The notes under the pieces: model-generated | What the model was told of the DNA's origin: nothing | What the model saw: the letters and a program-made list of their open reading frames with translations, nothing else | Database searches by the model: none | Program-made: the position numbers and the translations under genes | Source of the DNA: Emticicia sp031378345 | GTDB lineage: Bacteria; Bacteroidota; Bacteroidia; Cytophagales; Spirosomataceae | Length of the DNA stretch: 64,000 nt | Direction: 5' to 3' | Assembly: GCA_031378345.1 (NCBI GenBank) | Contig: JANNDY010000061.1 | Location: forward strand, 56,671 to 120,670 | In this document: piece by piece, positions 63,868 through 64,000 of the stretch | Layout of the letters: each line of letters opens with the position of its first letter | How positions within the stretch are numbered: the first letter of the stretch is position 1

Positions 63868-64000
63868 CTACTTTGGCACTCTGGAAAACCTATCAATATC
63901 AGTTTGTCTTTGCAGGTGTCTAACTTGTATTGCGTTTAACAAACCATCATCAGAGTTGAGTTTATTTAGTAATTTTTTGGCAAAAACGAGTTTAATATCA
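63868..64000 (-). CDS. 3' end of an unidentified gene
   Basis: On the minus strand a frame without stop covers the last 133 nt and ends in TAG at 63870-63868. Its 43 residues include FAKKLLNKLNSDDGLLNAIQ and end RFSRVPK. It is too short to assign. It is convergent with the GH78 gene (2 nt between stops), which supports its being a real gene end. Confidence 0.45.
   Translation of the reverse strand, partial: DIKLVFAKKLLNKLNSDDGLLNAIQVRHLQRQTDIDRFSRVPK

Overview
The window looks like chromosomal DNA of an AT-rich member of the Bacteroidota, most likely order Cytophagales (an Emticicia/Arcicella/Runella-like relative is a guess). The basis is the Bacteroidota-type promoters (TTG, 17-19 nt, TAnnTTTG), the lack of Shine-Dalgarno sequences, the many secreted enzymes with short Lys-rich signal peptides, and the family mix: planctomycete-type PSCyt/DUF1549/DUF1553 protein, PolX with a PHP domain, FHS sugar transporter, DUF2141, DUF3237, DUF5597, ThuA, GH106, GH78 and AraC regulators. 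No rRNA, tRNA, CRISPR array, complete insertion sequence or phage was seen.

Layout. Region 1 to 2.4 kb (minus strand) holds a three-gene unit: a coiled-coil protein, a two-TM PspA-like coiled-coil protein and a truncated substrate-binding protein. Region 2.6 to 14.3 kb is mixed: a haem-binding PSCyt protein, a PolX-like protein that seems to lack its polymerase aspartates, an FHS sugar transporter, a patatin lipase, and a membrane protein/histidine kinase/response regulator unit with a tail-to-tail MarR gene. Region 14.5 to 18.7 kb has an SGNH-type lipoprotein with two-part base composition, a flavin monooxygenase overlapping a DUF3237 gene, and an HD hydrolase.

Region 18.9 to 39.3 kb is a catabolic cluster: AraC regulator, MFS transporter, GH51, DUF5597 beta-galactosidase-like enzyme, GH3, SDR, Dabb protein, PQQ dehydrogenase with cytochrome c, GH106 rhamnosidase, aldo/keto reductase and a secreted esterase. 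It is all plus strand and has no SusC/SusD pair, so transport probably relies on MFS permeases. Inside and after it (35 to 43.4 kb) lie three copies of a two-gene cassette: an AraC regulator beside a roughly 250-residue secreted protein that looks like an outer-membrane barrel. Copies two and three are a divergent tandem duplication and share an upstream sequence motif.

Region 43.4 to 50 kb has a cyclophilin-like protein, a cupin lipoprotein, a chimeric gene remnant, and a molybdenum hydroxylase locus in the unusual order large subunit, 2Fe-2S subunit, second large subunit. Next come a 175-bp MITE-like element (50217-50391) with a TAA target duplication and a decayed M61 peptidase gene. Region 52.1 to 63.9 kb starts with a Nudix-type regulator with a degenerate Nudix box, divergent from ThuA, SDR and MFS genes across a 23-nt palindrome. 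It continues with a small secreted protein, a luciferase-like oxidoreductase, two secreted beta-rich proteins and a GH78 rhamnosidase with an inserted domain. Together the enzymes suggest removal of arabinose, rhamnose and beta-linked sugars from plant material and oxidation of the products; the exact substrate cannot be fixed from sequence alone.
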